Shown one piece after another: positions 39,451 through 51,130 of a stretch of 64,000 nucleotides of DNA. The position numbers and the translations under genes are program-made. This DNA comes from Prorocentrum cordatum (Eukaryota > Sar > Dinophyceae > Prorocentrales > Prorocentraceae), in the NCBI GenBank assembly GCA_963575745.1, contig CAUYUJ010000181.1:195207-259206 (forward strand), given 5' to 3'. Under the pieces are notes generated by a model. That model searched no databases. It saw only the letters and a list, made by a program, of their open reading frames with translations, and was not told the origin of the DNA. Each line of letters starts with the position of its first letter. Within the stretch, counting starts at the first letter, position 1.

Positions 39451-39542
39451 GTCATCCACTGGCGCGCTTTCGATCTTTTGCGTAGCGTGTCGTTGCGGCG
39501 GCCACGGCGACACGGTCAGTATGACTTACGAGCGAACAGCCT

Positions 39543-39677
39543 GACAGCGTGTCGCTCCGCTTCGTAGGGCGGCAAGCTAGGGAAAGCTCGGGACGCTCCC
39601 GCTTGGGAACTGGGATGTGGATAGCGTGTCGCGCCGCAGCGTGGTTGGCCAGAACTGGCGGAACGACGTGCTCTCTA
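39543..39677. mobile_element. Foldback element, family E, copy 2
   Basis: Left end ACAGCGTGTCGCTCCGC, internal TAGCGTGTCGCGCCGC, right end GCGGAACGACGTGCT. Same order as copy 1. Confidence 0.6.
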
Positions 39678-39793
39678 ACAGTTCTTGACCAAAGGGCCTG
39701 GCCCGCCAGCGGTCAGTCTGGAAGGGCTTTGTGCTGAGCCCGGCCCGCGACGCTCAGACGTCTGCGTGTGTGTGCACACGGTGTTTCTCATAG

Positions 39794-40270
39794 ATGTGCT
39801 GCGACCAAGTTTTGCTTACCACCAACGACGGCACGGACTCGCCCTCAATGGACACAGTTACCCGCCGCTGGGCCAAATGGTTTTCTGACCGCCAAGTGCA
39901 CCTGCAGCAGATCTCTTGGGGCACTTCGCAGACCTGTAGCTTGGGCGTTCAGCATCCTGCGCGCTTTCGTCGGCGCTTGGCTCACCTCGGCCAGGATCAT
40001 ACCATGTGTGGGCTGCGCAGCTGTATCTTCGGGTGGGAGGACTGTCAGGACGAGATTGCTCACTACTGGGAATATCGAGGCCTGGCCTGGGGTGTCGCCA
40101 TGGCGAAGTCTGGTGGGCGCCAGCATCTTGCCGCGGATGTCTTGGACAGATGGGGGCTTCGTGGCGCTAACAAAGACGATCTTCTGAACACGCAGCTGGC
40201 TACCATCATCTATCAGGAGGTTCGCCATTCGGATCATGTTGCACCCGAATCCCTGCTCAATGCCGCTTAG
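39794..40270 (+). pseudogene. Probable C-terminal fragment of a LINE polyprotein
   Basis: 158 codons on the plus strand. RRWAKWFSDRQVHLQQ is followed by HPARFRRRLAHLGQDHTM and MCGLRSCIFGWEDCQDEIAHYWEY. The Cys-x4-Cys...D..HYW pattern resembles the zinc-binding tail after the RT in dinoflagellate LINEs (C..C....D...HY..C). No RT lies upstream, where satellite and family E sequence adjoin, so it is a truncated relic. The domain call rests on a short pattern and may be wrong. Confidence 0.4.
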
Positions 40271-41185
40271 GGGGCGCTCAAAGTGTGTGCCCTAGCGCAT
40301 CATTGCGCTGGTCGCGCGCGTCGTGGGTCTCGCTGTCCAGCGAAACAAATCAAACCGGAGCCTTTGCCCGTGGGTTTCGGACCCGGCTCAGCCCGCTCTG
40401 CTGACGCCCTCGAGGATATCCCGTTCAGCCGTTGCACAGTTCATGACAAGTTACCGCATCGCGTTTGCGTTCCTGCACTTCTTGGTCACACTCGCTACGC
40501 CCCGCTTGCTCCAGCTTTCGCAGATTCAGCTGCCCAGGAGTGGCTGCGGGAACTTGCGTCGCGGTCATTACTGTGGGCTCTCGACTGGCTGACCTCCGTC
40601 TTCCCAGAGGACACTGGCAATGCCGACCTCGATAGCTGGATGGTGTGGGGTATCGGCTATGTTATGTTGATGTTTTGCTTAAGTATTCGGTGCTCGAGGC
40701 GCTCTTCACCATGATTCCAGCCCCCACTGGTGAGAGGATAACAGTGGAGGCCAGTCCACAAGAAACCTTCCACAAGAAACCCAACCCTGAGACCCCAGGA
40801 CTTCATTTGGTTTTTGGTGTGGGAACGTCACGCTCTCCATGGCAACACCATCGAAACCCAAGAAATCCAGGGCACCCTGGAAGCAAGCAGGGTGTTCCTT
40901 GACATGGGCCTCCCCACTGTAGCACGGCATCTGCAATTTGCCATGCTGGCTGGCACGACTCGGCCGTCGGGCGCACGCGCACATCTTCTTGGGCATCCGA
41001 CGCTTGTGGCCCGGTCATGAGCATCTTCGGCTGCAAGCACGTCGCAGTGAGGCGGAGGAACCTCTACTGCAGCGTGCAGGGGCTCCCGATCGTAGGACCG
41101 CTCTGCACTGGCTTGGCGTGGATGCATACTGTAGCTCACGAGGGGGGAAGGAGGACGAGAAGGAGGAGGAGAAGGAGGAGGAGGA
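40271..41185. other. No gene recognised
   Basis: A plus frame at 40283-40714 (143 codons) shows a mildly hydrophobic end (SWMVWGIGYVMLMFCLSI) but no known domain. Confidence 0.35.
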
Positions 41186-41189
41186 GGAG

Positions 41190-41275
41190 GAGGAGGAGAG
41201 CGCGAGAGAGACGAGCGCGCGAGATAGAGAAAGAGAGAAAGAGAGAGAGAGGGAGAGAGAGAGAGATAACAAACT
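41190..41275. repeat. (GA)n tract
   Basis: AGAGAGAAAG-type dinucleotide run. Confidence 0.9.
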
Positions 41276-41302
41276 GATACCAGAGAAAAAATACAATCAT
41301 GG

Positions 41303-41420
41303 GGCTATTGGGCTATACGGCTATAGGGCTATAGGGTTATTGAGCTATAGGGCTATAGGGCTATAGAGCTGTAAGGCTATAGGGCTATAGGGCTATTGGG
41401 CTGTAGGGCTATAGGGCCAG
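41303..41420 (+). repeat. 8-bp satellite (GGGCTATA)n
   Basis: About 14 degenerate octamers. Confidence 0.85.
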
Positions 41421-41518
41421 AGGGCACCCCCGGGCACCCGGGCACCCCCGGGCACGCCCGGGCACCCGGGCACCCAGACACCCGGGCACCCGGGCACCCC
41501 CGGGCACCCGGGGACCCA
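41421..41518 (+). repeat. (CCCGGGCAC)n minisatellite
   Basis: Units of GGGCACCC alternating with GGGCACCCCC, directly after the octamers. Confidence 0.85.
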
Positions 41519-41599
41519 AGCGTGCGGCGAAAATCGGCGGCAAACCTAACCTAACCATATGAATCCGCTAGGACCCCTACAGAGGCAAGCACTGATTGG

Positions 41600-41669
41600 G
41601 GAATAACGAACGTGAGAGTGTGAGCGAGAGAGAAAGACAGAGAGAGAGAGAGAGTGAAATGGAGAGAGT

Positions 41670-41700
<31 letters not shown>

Positions 41701-41738
41701 CGAGAGAGCGAGAGAGAGAGAGACAGAGATATGAGAAT
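41600..41738. repeat. (GA)n microsatellite
   Basis: Interrupted GAGAGAGAG run. Confidence 0.92.
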
Positions 41739-41739
41739 G

Positions 41740-43730
41740 ATGGGAATGACCAGCATGCGGTCACAGGATTCTGCCTCGGAGGGGCCAATTGGCGCTTGGT
41801 TCCTAGATGCGCAAACCCTAACGATGCGTCGTCTTGTAATTCGGAGCCTACATGCAGGGCTCAAGGCTGTGGCCTCGATAGCAGCTGCTAGGACCCTCAG
41901 CATGGGGGCTCAAGTCGAAGCTAAGAGGGGGGAGATGAAGAGGAGGGTCGGCAGGAGTCGAAGCAGGAGAAAGACAATGGACGAGGAACAGTGGGTATGG
42001 CAGGAGGGCCAGTATCGCTCAATCGATTTTCGACTTGCTGCTGCTCAGCGTCGTGCTGGCAACGCCCATTTTCGCCTCGCAGCGAACTACCTCACCAGGT
42101 CGGAGGTCCTTCGCCACCTCGTCCAAAGCAGGGGGCCCCGTGTTCGGGATTCCGGCTGCACGGTGAGTGATCACGCCGCGTGGTCAGATCAATACGCCAG
42201 CCCGTGCCCTCGGCAGTCCGCGTCGAGGCGGCGGCAGAAAATCGAGAAGATCGAAAGCTGTAATCTACAAGCACGACGGTTCGACAGACCTGCTCATAGC
42301 AATGCTCCATCTCGTGCTGGTACTGCCGCGTCCACATGCGGCTTCGAACGGTACCACGAACCATCCTCCTCGACTCGTTGCCGTCTCGGCACGGCATAGA
42401 ACACATCAGCACACCTCTGCGAGTCAGAAGCCAGCCTACAATGCACAGGTGGACACCATACGTGCAAAAGGAATCAGACATGTATTAGGAGGGCGAGGAG
42501 TGGGGAGGGAAGTTGAAGAGGGGTACGATAAAGGAATTGTGCAACTGTTGGACATTTGAAAATTAGGGCTGTACTCCGGTTGTGTGGAATTTGAAATGGG
42601 AGCGCGACGTGGACGATCACCCGCCCATCACCTGTCTTACTGTTATGCCTATTACAGCCTGAGATTCAGGATGCTGGAATCACACCAGCTTCTTGAGAGT
42701 GGATGGGTTATCGAGCAGCAGCTCTTCCAAAACCAACACTTCCTCCCCTTCGAGGAAGAGTTTACCCATCCCCCTGCCCTCCCTGGGGTCTGGACCAGGG
42801 GGCTCGCGACGGATGAGATGAGCCAAGATGACCCACATAGCCCGATGCAAACCTCAACGGCGCCACGAGATGGCCCAATATGGCCTACAGCGTGGCTCCA
42901 AGAGGACGCAAGATGGATTTGAGGTGGACCAGGGTCTCCCGAGGATGTCGCCGAGAGGCCAAAATCAGCTTTTCGGTGCATCCCCGCCGTTCGCCTTTTC
43001 GGCTCCTGGTGGAGATCTGATGCCTCTAGAGGGCCCTGGTGTGTCCCAGGAGAGCTCTGCATGGGGAGGGGGGCCGGCCCGAAGAGAGCCTGAAGACCCC
43101 CGGGGCATCCCAGGGTATTCTCAGCAGGTAGAGCTCAGCTGCGCCAGGCGTACGAGCGGCTCCCCCAAGCTGGGCTACCGCTGCACTGGTCGAGGCCGCT
43201 CGCAGCTGGGCGAAACCACGTCGAGCCAGTCACGGATGAACTCCGCAAAAGCTTTCCTCAGGTACGCTGACAGGCGCCATGCCAGGCCAAGTCCAACTAA
43301 GCTCGCCTGCGCCAGGCTGCGCTAAACCAAGCGGAACAGAACTAGGCTAAATCAGGCCGAGGAAGGAGAAACCCAGGCCACAGTCAAAACTGAAAGTAAG
43401 GATGCGCGATAAGGATGCAACGGCCTTGGACGCCCATGTCGAAGCTTTTCGAGCAGGGTTGGCCATCGAAAGGAGATGAAGATAGACAGAGGAGGCATGG
43501 ATGCAAAGGTACCCCTGGGACGGTTGCCCAAGACTGATGCCCCTTTTGTTCCCCAATCAGTGCTTGCACTGAAGGGGTCCTCGCGGAAGTTGAAAGATTT
43601 GGCGAAAACGTCCCGCCGATTTTGGTCGCATGCTGGGATCCCAGGTTCCCGGTTCGAAATTCCCGGGTTCCGGGTTCCGGGTTCTGGGCCGATTTCGGAG
43701 GGCGGCGAGGTTCCCGGTTTCCCGGGTTCC
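41740..43730. other. No gene recognised
   Basis: Ordinary-complexity sequence with short frames on both strands. 42830-42920 has loose CCAAGATGACCC / CCAAGAGGACGC words related to the phased repeat. 43650-43740 is rich in GGGTTCC words. Nothing assignable. Confidence 0.35.
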
Positions 43731-43732
43731 TC

Positions 43733-43998
43733 GTCGATCTTCGTATCGATCGGTCTCACCATCGATCTCATTACCCACTTCTCGATCGATCTCACCATCG
43801 GTCTCACAATCGATCTCACTATCGATCTCACAAGCGATCTCACTAGAGATCGCATGAACGATCTCGCGATCAATATCACTATCGATCTCATTGAATCGAT
43901 TTCACTCTCGGTCTCACGATCTACCTTACAATCGTCCTCACTACCGATTACACAATCGATCTCATTATCGATATCACAATCGATCTCAAGATCCATGG
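43733..43998 (+). repeat. 12-bp tandem repeat (CGATCTCACTAT)n
   Basis: About 22 units with point changes. Twelve is a multiple of three, so the repeat stays open and reads as tetrapeptide repeats (RSHH/RSHY type on plus, RSIV/RSLV type on minus). Confidence 0.85.
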
Positions 43999-45080
43999 GA
44001 TTAATTTTCAAATCATCCAATGGTTGGGGTTTTCTCAGGTGTAATGGTTCTTTATGATACTCCATCTCCCGTCTCGCGAAATTTGATTGTATTCATAAGC
44101 TGCAGAAGGGCTGGTGGAAATTTGCGACGCGTCGAAGTCGTGAGGGAAAACCATACTGCAGTCCCGGCCCACCCTACTGGGTCTCCTGGTGGCACAACGA
44201 GGAAAAGTAATTTAGAAGGAAGCAGGGGATATGAGCAGAACGATGAAGTACAAGAGGGGTTGCAGGATTGAGACGAGCTGGATGGGGTGGAAGGGAATGA
44301 GGAGGCCTGAGGAGCAGGACGAGGAGAAGGGAAGATGAGGTGGATTATGGGGAGGAGGAGGAGGAAAATGAGGAGAGGGATGGGACAGACTGACAGATAG
44401 CAGCCTGGCGCTGAAGAGAGTAGGCGGACAAATGCATCACAACGTAGGACGCCAAAAGTACTGGCGTGCACATGGCAAAGCAGACAAGGATGACGGTTGA
44501 GAGGGGGAGGAAAATGAAGGTCTGACGAGGTAATCAGAGTATCAGCCAAGGTCTGGGCCGTGCCCATTTGCTGCAGAAGACGATATGGATCTCATCGACA
44601 TCTCGAGGCAGAATCTCGAGAAGCAGTGATGCTGCCCACTTGCAAACAACAGTTGACCGACACGATCTGCGACGCGGCTCCCAGTTCTCGACGGAGTGGG
44701 AAGGCGTCTCGCGGGAGGAAACCTACGTTCTGTCGAAAGACCCTACACTAAAAGACATTCACCCCACCACGCTTTTCAGCGGTAAGCGTAAGTCGAAGGT
44801 GGGAAGAGGAGGGAAGCAATGAGTGATTCGGAGGAATTGTGACAGAAGCCAACATCGCGCAACACTGCCAGGGGTGAACTTCGCAACCACCGATTGCAAT
44901 AGGTCGTCCTCGTGGCACAGAGCCAGCTTGCAAGCCCCCTCGGAAAGGCGTGCGAAATGCACGTCTCCAATGTACTTCAAGACAAGGGGAGCTTCCATTA
45001 AAGGCTGCTTGCAAAGTTTAATTCAAAGCAATCAAGCCAGACCCTTCGCATGCACGGTCAGTGCAACGCCCTCGGGGGTT
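43999..45080. other. No gene recognised
   Basis: A minus frame at 44759-44998 reads LVLKYIGDVHFARLSEGACK, which looks protein-like but matches nothing I can name. Confidence 0.35.
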
Positions 45081-45084
45081 CGGT

Positions 45085-45205
45085 CGAGGATGATGATGAT
45101 GCTGATAATGATGATGACGATGATGATGCTGATAGTGATGATGCTGATGACCATGATGAAGATGTTGTTGTTGATGATGCTGCTGATGATGATGAGGAGG
45201 AGGAG
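45085..45205. repeat. (GAT)n tract
   Basis: GATGATGCTGATAATGATG-type triplet array. Confidence 0.92.
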
Positions 45206-45716
45206 GAAGGGAAGTAGTGGGACGGCGACAGGCGATTCACCTCGCAGCCCTTGCGAAGGCCTCCTTACCCTCCGCTTCTGCCATCCCTTACAAGCAGCCG
45301 AGCACGCGGGCAGAACTGCAGCCGACCCGTATCATAAGGATGCACGATAAGGATGCAGACTGCACTCCGATTCTGCTGGCGTGCACCGCCACGCGACAAC
45401 TCACGGGCTCTTGCTCTCCTCGTCCCGCAAGACCCTCTCGTACAACACTGGCTCGGGCGGCTCGGGCGCGGGCGCGACCTCCGTGCTCGCGGGGCTCCCG
45501 GCACGCGAGGGCGCGCCGTCCCAGGCCAGAACGGTCTGGAACGCCTGGAGACAAGAACACACAACATGAACGTAAGCGAGCACATCAAGCATAGCAACAC
45601 AAAGAAACACCAGCAAGCAACACAACTAGCACACATGAGCAACAGTGGACAACAGTAAGCACGCAGCAACGAAAAACGCAGAGAAACAACAGCAAACAGC
45701 ATAAACGAAAACGTCT
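45206..45716. other. No gene recognised
   Basis: Mixed-composition sequence with A-rich stretches toward 45700, where the left flank of family A copy 3 begins. Confidence 0.35.
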
Positions 45717-45847
45717 GGAGGTCTGCGCGGATGTCGTGGATCGGCACTTGGGACCCCCTGGCCCCTGGCGCGCGGAGCGCGCCAGGGGCGACGCCAGAGG
45801 CGCCGCCAAGGGGCTCGGCGCCACTCCAAGAAAGCCGCGCGGAACTC
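45717..45847. mobile_element. Foldback element, family A, copy 3
   Basis: Arms GCGCGGATGTCGTGGATC and CCAAGAAAGCCGCGCGGA; core GGCGCGCGGAGCGCGCC followed by GGCGACGCCAGAGGCGCCGCC-like palindrome. Confidence 0.72.
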
Positions 45848-45999
45848 CGAAAAGACCAGCCCGAGGAGGAGGAGGATGAGGAGGAGGAGATGGAGGAGGA
45901 GGAGCTCCATCAATTCTTCTTCGAGGTCGGGGGCGCACCAACCCGGGCCAGCCCATGCCCGGGTCGGCCAGGGCCCTGTCGTGAAGCCCCGCCGCTGCG

Positions 46000-46393
46000 T
46001 CGAGGTGCAGCGCTGGGGGGGAGACCAGCCTGGAGGAAGGACGCATCGAGAGCTGGAATCGGCGGTACATCGCCGCTGTATCGGCGATTGGTCCTCGATG
46101 GCAAGCCCGCACGTGTTCGGTGGCAACTCATGGGAGCCTCCCATACCATCTTATCGGCTCTTGCGAATCGACGCTCGTCGACGCTAGATCGGCGCTAATG
46201 GACGCTGGCCGACGCAAAATCGGCGCTACCTCGTCGCCTCCCAGACGCTGGACGGAATCAGCAGGGTACGCCAGGCCTCCCATGATTGGCTACCGAACAC
46301 GTGGGCTATCGGGCCCCCATCGGCGATCAAGGGGCGATTGTGGGTCGATGCGCCCCCCCCCCAGAGACGGCCCCCCGCGAGTGTTGCCCCCTG
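46000..46393. mobile_element. Foldback element, family C, copy 4 (expanded)
   Basis: Keeps GGAAGGACGCATCGA, TGGAATCGGCGGTACATCGC and a right half GGCTATCGGGCCCCCATCGG to GGGTCGATGCGCCC. About 180 bp of extra sequence with TCGACGCTCGTCGACGCTAG words separates the halves. Confidence 0.6.
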
Positions 46394-46599
46394 ACTGGTA
46401 CAGCTCCCCAGGCCCGGGTCAGCGGAGAACGGAAAAGGGCAATCGGCCCCGCGTGGCTCCCAAACCCGCTCTTGCACGACTGTGCTCTCAGGTTCCGGCC
46501 TCTGTATCTCTGCTGTCGCTCGTCCTCGCCCCTGGGCATTCCCCTGGGCTTTCCCCTGGTATCCTCGCTCCTGCTGCGCCGCGGGGCCCGCCCATTGGC

Positions 46600-47960
46600 C
46601 CCCTCATGGGCCCCGCCCCTGGGCCGCAGAGCCCGCAATCTTCCTTGCTGTTCGTCGTCGTCGTCGCCGTGCTCGTAGTCGTCGTCGTAGTGGTGCTCCT
46701 CGTCGTCGTCGTCGTCGTCCTCGTCCTCGTCCTCGTCGTCCTCGTCGTCGTCGTCGTCGTCGTCGCTGGGCGCCCCTGGCCGCGGAGCCCGCTCCTGGCT
46801 GAGCCGCCACCCGATTCTGGGCCGTGGAGCCCGCCCCCTGGCTCCGCACCCCCCCCCGTCTCCCCTCCCCCTCCTCTGGGCCGCCGAGCCCCTTTGGCTG
46901 CCGAGCCTCTTCTTCCCCCGGGCCCCGCCCCCCGCCCGTGGGCCGCGCCACCAGCTTCTCGTCCCTGTCGTTCGTCCTTCCCGCCCTGGGCCTCCCCCTG
47001 GCCTCGTCCAGTCTGGGCTGCTTGGCCGCGGAGCCCGCCCCTGGCTGGGTCGCCTCCCTTCTGGGGGCCGCCGAGGCCTGTCTCCGCCCGCCCCCCCCCC
47101 CCTTCTCCCCCCTTCTGGCGAGGCCGCCGACCCCGCCCCCCCCTTCCCCCCCCCCCCGCCACCCACCCCACCCCCGCATGAACCTCCTTGCCTCTTCCCA
47201 TTCTGAGCCGCCGACCCCACCCCTGACCCCCCTGGGCCCCGCCCCCGCCCCTGGGCCGCGGAACCCGATGTTTTCGTTGCCGTTCGTCCTTCCCCCTGGG
47301 CCTCCCGTCCAAGTCTGCGCCGCTGGGCCGCGGAACCCGCCCTTGGCTGGGCCGCCTCCTTTCCGCGGAGCCCACCCCTGGTTGCCGTCCCCCCCTCCCT
47401 CCCTGGCCGCGGAGCCCTGCACTTTCCTCTGCGATCGTCCTCGCCGTGGGCCTCTCCCCGTTCTGACACGCGGGGCCCGCCCCTCGTCGGTCGCCCCTCT
47501 GGCCCTGGCCTCTCCAGGCCGCCTCCGCTCCGGGCCGCGGAGCCCGCCCTTGGCCCCTCCTGGGCCCCGCCCGCCCTCCTCGGCCGCGGAACTCCTGCTT
47601 TTTCTTGTCGTTCGTCCCCCCCCCCCCCCCCCCCCCTGCTGCGCCTCCCAAGCCTCTCCTCTCTTCTGGTCTGCTGGGCTGGGCCGCGGGGCCCGCCCCC
47701 GGCGCCCCCAGCCTTTGGGCCTCGCCCGCCCGTGGGCCGCAGAAGCGGTTTGTCTCTTCGCTGTCGCCCGTCTTCCTGCCCTGGGCCCCCCCCCCCTCTG
47801 GGCCTCGTCCGTCCTGGGCCGCTGGGCCGCGGAGCCCGTCCCTGGCTGGGCCGCCTCCCTGCCGGGCCGCGGAGCCGTCGACCCTCGCTGCCGCTCGACC
47901 TCCCCCCTGGGGGCTCCCTGGGCGCCTCCCTTCCGGGCCGCGGGGCCCTCTCCCGGCCCC
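46600..47960 (+). repeat. ~150-bp GC-rich satellite (GGCCGCGGAGCCCGCC)
   Basis: At least six irregular units, each with GGGCCGCGGAGCCCGCC, then a TTTTCGTTGTCGTTCGTCC-like segment and CCCTGGGCCTC. A GTCGTCGTC run lies near 46655-46770. Four or more frames stay open for 450-800 codons here, which reflects composition and not a gene. Confidence 0.75.
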
Positions 47961-47964
47961 CTCT

Positions 47965-48215
47965 GTGAGGAGGAGGAGGAGGAGGAGGAGGAGGAGGAGG
48001 GAGGAGGAGGAGGAGGAGGAGGAGGAGGAGGAGGAGGAGGAGGAGGGGAGGAGGGGGGGGAGGAGGAGGGAGGAGGAGGAGGAGGAGCGAGGAGGAGGAG
48101 GAGGAGGAGAGGGAGAGGAGGAGGAGGAGGAGGAGGAGGAGGAGGAGGAGGAGGAGGAGGAGGAGGAGGAGGAGGAGGAGGGGAGGAGGAGGAGGAGGAG
48201 GAGGAGGAGTGAGTG
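47965..48215. repeat. (GAG)n microsatellite
   Basis: ~250 bp of GAG triplets. Confidence 0.95.
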
Positions 48216-48654
48216 ATGAGGAGTGAGGAGAAGTGGGGAGGAGTGAGGAGAAGCGAGGCACAGAGAGCCCCGCCCCTGCGCCTGGGCCGGCGGAGCCCTT
48301 TCTTCCCTCGCCCGGCTGTGCTTCTTAGTAGAGCTCGGACCCCCGGTGGTGTGTTCGTCCTCGCTCGCTCGTCCGCGCCTCGCCCCCCCTCCCCCCCCCC
48401 CTGGCCCCCTCTGCCCCCCCCCCCCCCCTGCCCCTGCCTCCCCACGATGGCCCATGAGGTCCCCAGGAGAGCACCAGGATGGCCCAGAGGACCCTCCCCC
48501 CCCTCCGCCTCGCCCTGCCCCGGCCCTGCCGCGTGCGAGAGCCGGGGCGCGCGCCCCACTTCTTCGTCGTCCCCTCCCCGCAGCGCCCGCTGCGGGGAAG
48601 GGGTGGGGGTTCGGGCGTGCGGGCGCCACCCCATGCCTGCGAGCACAGAAGATT

Positions 48655-48833
48655 GAAGGGGCCCCAGGACACACGAATGCATACGCACAGAGGTGACAGT
48701 ATTCCCCATACCTTCCCATATTTTCTGGGCGTTTGCCTTCCCCCCCACACACTTCCCATACTTTCCCCATCTTGTCCTGGGAATCGACGATTACTTGTGT
48801 CTGTGTGTTTCTTCCCTGCTGAAAGATGCCAGT
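48655..48833 (-). repeat. Family B intron-like repeat, copy 4
   Basis: CCCCATACCTTCCCATATTT core, CTTCCCATACTTTCC, then TTGTGTCTGTGTGTTTCTTC. The boundary on the minus strand is CAGCAGG instead of CAGGAGG. Confidence 0.75.
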
Positions 48834-48979
48834 CAACACCACATCATGCCTGGGAGCATCGACCGCGCCACCCCTGCAGGTGAACCAGCCCCCCTCCTCC
48901 GCTGAAGACATTCAGGACGGGTACGGGGAAAAGGGGGGCGACCTCCCGTAACGGATGCCACTCTGTTGGGCTCACTGGC

Positions 48980-49190
48980 TCAACAAAGAGAAGAACGGCG
49001 TGAACATCAACTTTTGGAGCTCCGCGCGGATTTCTTGGATCTGCGCTGGACCCCCCTCCCTGGGGCGCGGAGAGCGCCAGGGGCGGCGCCGGAGGCGCCC
49101 GCCAGGGGGGGGGGGCCGGCGCGGGTCCAAGAAGTCCGCGCGGAGTGCCACAAGCAGATGTATATGGCGTTTCTGTTTCTTCTTCTTCTT
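48980..49190. mobile_element. Foldback element, family A, copy 4
   Basis: Inner arms GCTCCGCGCGGATTTCTTGG (49019) and CCAAGAAGTCCGCGCGGAG; outer arms pair AGAAGAACGGCG with ATGGCGTTTCTGTTTCTTC. Core GGCGCGGAGAGCGCC and GGCGGCGCCGGAGGCGCC. Confidence 0.75.
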
Positions 49191-49207
49191 CTTCTTCTTC
49201 TTTTGGG

Positions 49208-49546
49208 CGCCCGAGTTATCTGGGGTAACTCGGGCCCGGGGTAACTCGGGTTCGGATTCCCGAAAAACGAACCCGAGTTAGCCCTGACCCGAGTTACCCC
49301 TGATGATTCGGGGCTCTGGACGCCCGAGTTATCCGGGGTAACTCGGGCCCGGGGTAACTCGGGCTCGGACTCCCGAAAAACGAACCCGAGTTAGCCCTGA
49401 CCCGAGTTACCCCGGATGATTCGGGGCTCTGGACGCCCGAGTTATCCGGGGTAACTCGGGCCCGGGGTAACTCGGGCTCGGACTCCCGAAAAACGAACCC
49501 GAGTTAGCCCTGACCCGAGTTACCCCGGATGATTCGGGGCTCTGAG
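49208..49546 (+). repeat. 113-bp tandem repeat, three units
   Basis: Units start at 49208, 49321 and 49434. Units 2 and 3 are identical except the last few bases. Each holds CCCGAGTTATCCGGGGTAAC and its near-complement GTTACCCCGGATGATTCGGG, so every unit can fold into a long hairpin. Confidence 0.9.
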
Positions 49547-49551
49547 TTTTC

Positions 49552-49912
<361 letters not shown>

Positions 49913-49974
49913 TTATTCTTCGATCAACAGTGATCTCCACGGAGGGGAAGGGCCGACCCGCGACAGGGCCCACC

Positions 49975-50094
49975 ACCGTTGCGTGAGCCCCGGCACGCCG
50001 CCGTGCCTGATCGCCGCCGCCGCCGGCCCCCGCCGCGCCCCCGGGGCCGCCGGCCTCGGCGGCGAGCTCGGCGAGCAGGGCCTCTCCAGGGGAA
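49975..50094 (-). CDS. Exon-like fragment: Ala/Glu coil (downstream of family B copy 5)
   Basis: Minus frame reads GEALLAELAAEAGGPGGAAG. It continues the heptad-like pattern of the fragment on the other side of the family B element (SENAALQRRLELAEAQE). Removing the element with a donor after CAGGAGG and an acceptor at GGAG before AGGCCC gives one frame, AEAQEEALLAEL. Product unknown; probably a coiled-coil protein or its relic. Confidence 0.35.
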
Positions 50095-50247
50095 CTGGGA
50101 CACACAAAGAAATAGACACAAATAAAAAGATTCCGCATATGTTCCCATATCTTCTGGGTTTCTGTCTTCCCCCCCCACTTCCCCTATTTTCCTATATTTT
50201 CGGGGAAATCGACGACTCATTGTGTCTGTGTGTTTTTTTCCCTCCTG
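50095..50247 (-). repeat. Family B intron-like repeat, copy 5
   Basis: GGGACACACAAAGAAATAGA at one end, CATTGTGTCTGTGTGTTT at the other, with the CCCATATCTTCTGGGTTTCT core. The only copy where both flanks read as a continuous coil on the minus strand. Confidence 0.78.
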
Positions 50248-50400
50248 GGCCTCGGCCAGCTCGAGCCGCCGCTGCAGCGCGGCGTTCTCGCTCCGCGTCG
50301 CCGGGCCGTCCGCGGGCGCCCGGGGCGGCGGCTGCGGCTCCGGGCGCCTGGGCTGGGAGAGCCTCCTCGTGTGGGGCGCGGCTTCGGGCTGCGCTCAGAG
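50248..50400 (-). CDS. Exon-like fragment: coil upstream of family B copy 5
   Basis: Minus frame reads PADGPATRSENAALQRRLELAEAQE, ending at the family B boundary. See the fragment at 49975-50094. Upstream the frame enters triplet-repeat sequence, so the 5' end cannot be set. Confidence 0.35.
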
Positions 50401-50402
50401 AG

Positions 50403-50475
50403 CACCTCCTCCGCCGCCTCCTCCTCCTCCTCCTTGGCTTCCTCCTCCTCCTGCTCCTCCTCCTCCTGCTCCATT
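50403..50475. repeat. (CTC)n tract
   Basis: Short CTC/CCG triplet array. Confidence 0.85.
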
Positions 50476-50604
50476 CCTTTTCCTTATGAGTAACTCCTCC
50501 CTGTCGCACCCCGAACCAAGTTTTTAGGGCGGTCCGAGCGTTTCGCCTGGGACTCCCTCATCATTTATGACACTGAAGCTTAATCATTGACAGCGCTTTT
50601 AATA

Positions 50605-50945
50605 ATGGAGAGCGGGTGGTCTTCCAAATGTGGCTCTCGCCTTAGCGCCGCGCACATTAATGTCAAACATGTGTTGAACTAATGTCACGAATTGAGGGCG
50701 GCCGGTCTTCAAATTGTGGCTCTCACCTTAGCGCCGCGCACATTCATTCATAAAACTTGCAAGACTTTCGTGGATCGAGGGCGGTTCCTCTTCAAACTAT
50801 GGCTCTCGCTTTCGCACCGCGCGCATTCATTTCAAACATATGCAAGAGTTTCTAGGATTGAAGGCGGCTCCTTTTCAAAAAGTGGCTCTAGCCTCAGCGC
50901 CGCGCATACTTTTTAAACAATTACAGCAGTTTCACGGATTCCCAT
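50605..50945 (+). repeat. ~85-bp tandem repeat, four units
   Basis: Each unit has GGGCGG, TCTTCAAA, GTGGCTCTCGCCTTAGCGCC and GCGCACATTCATT, then TTTCGTGGATTGA-like words. Units differ by 15-25%. Confidence 0.8.
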
Positions 50946-50957
50946 GATCAGCGCACC

Positions 50958-51130
50958 AGGAATGGCGTTTTGGAAGGATTCGAACATTCAGGATTATAAG
51001 GGTGCAACACTTACGTTGATTCGCGGCGTTGAAGTCCCAGGAATGGCGTTCTGGCACGATTCAGGACCGCTAAGGCGCAACAGTCAGATTGATCCGTGGC
51101 GTTGGAATCCCGAGAACGATGTGTTGGCAT
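50958..51130 (+). repeat. ~75-81-bp tandem repeat, two units and a partial
   Basis: Units start CAGGAATGGCGTTTTGGAAG and CAGGAATGGCGTTCTGGCAC and end TTGATTCGCGGCGTTGAAGT or a variant. A different sequence from the four units just upstream. Confidence 0.75.

Noticed and set aside
43733-43998. Regular 12-bp array considered as CRISPR-like
   Set aside because: No spacers; units are contiguous and degenerate, and the context is eukaryotic.
46327-48911. Frames of 460-807 codons on the minus strand and one plus frame
   Set aside because: At least four overlapping frames are open at once across a GC-rich ~150-bp satellite and a (GAG)n tract. The translations are Arg/Gly/Pro/Ala filler with no domain.
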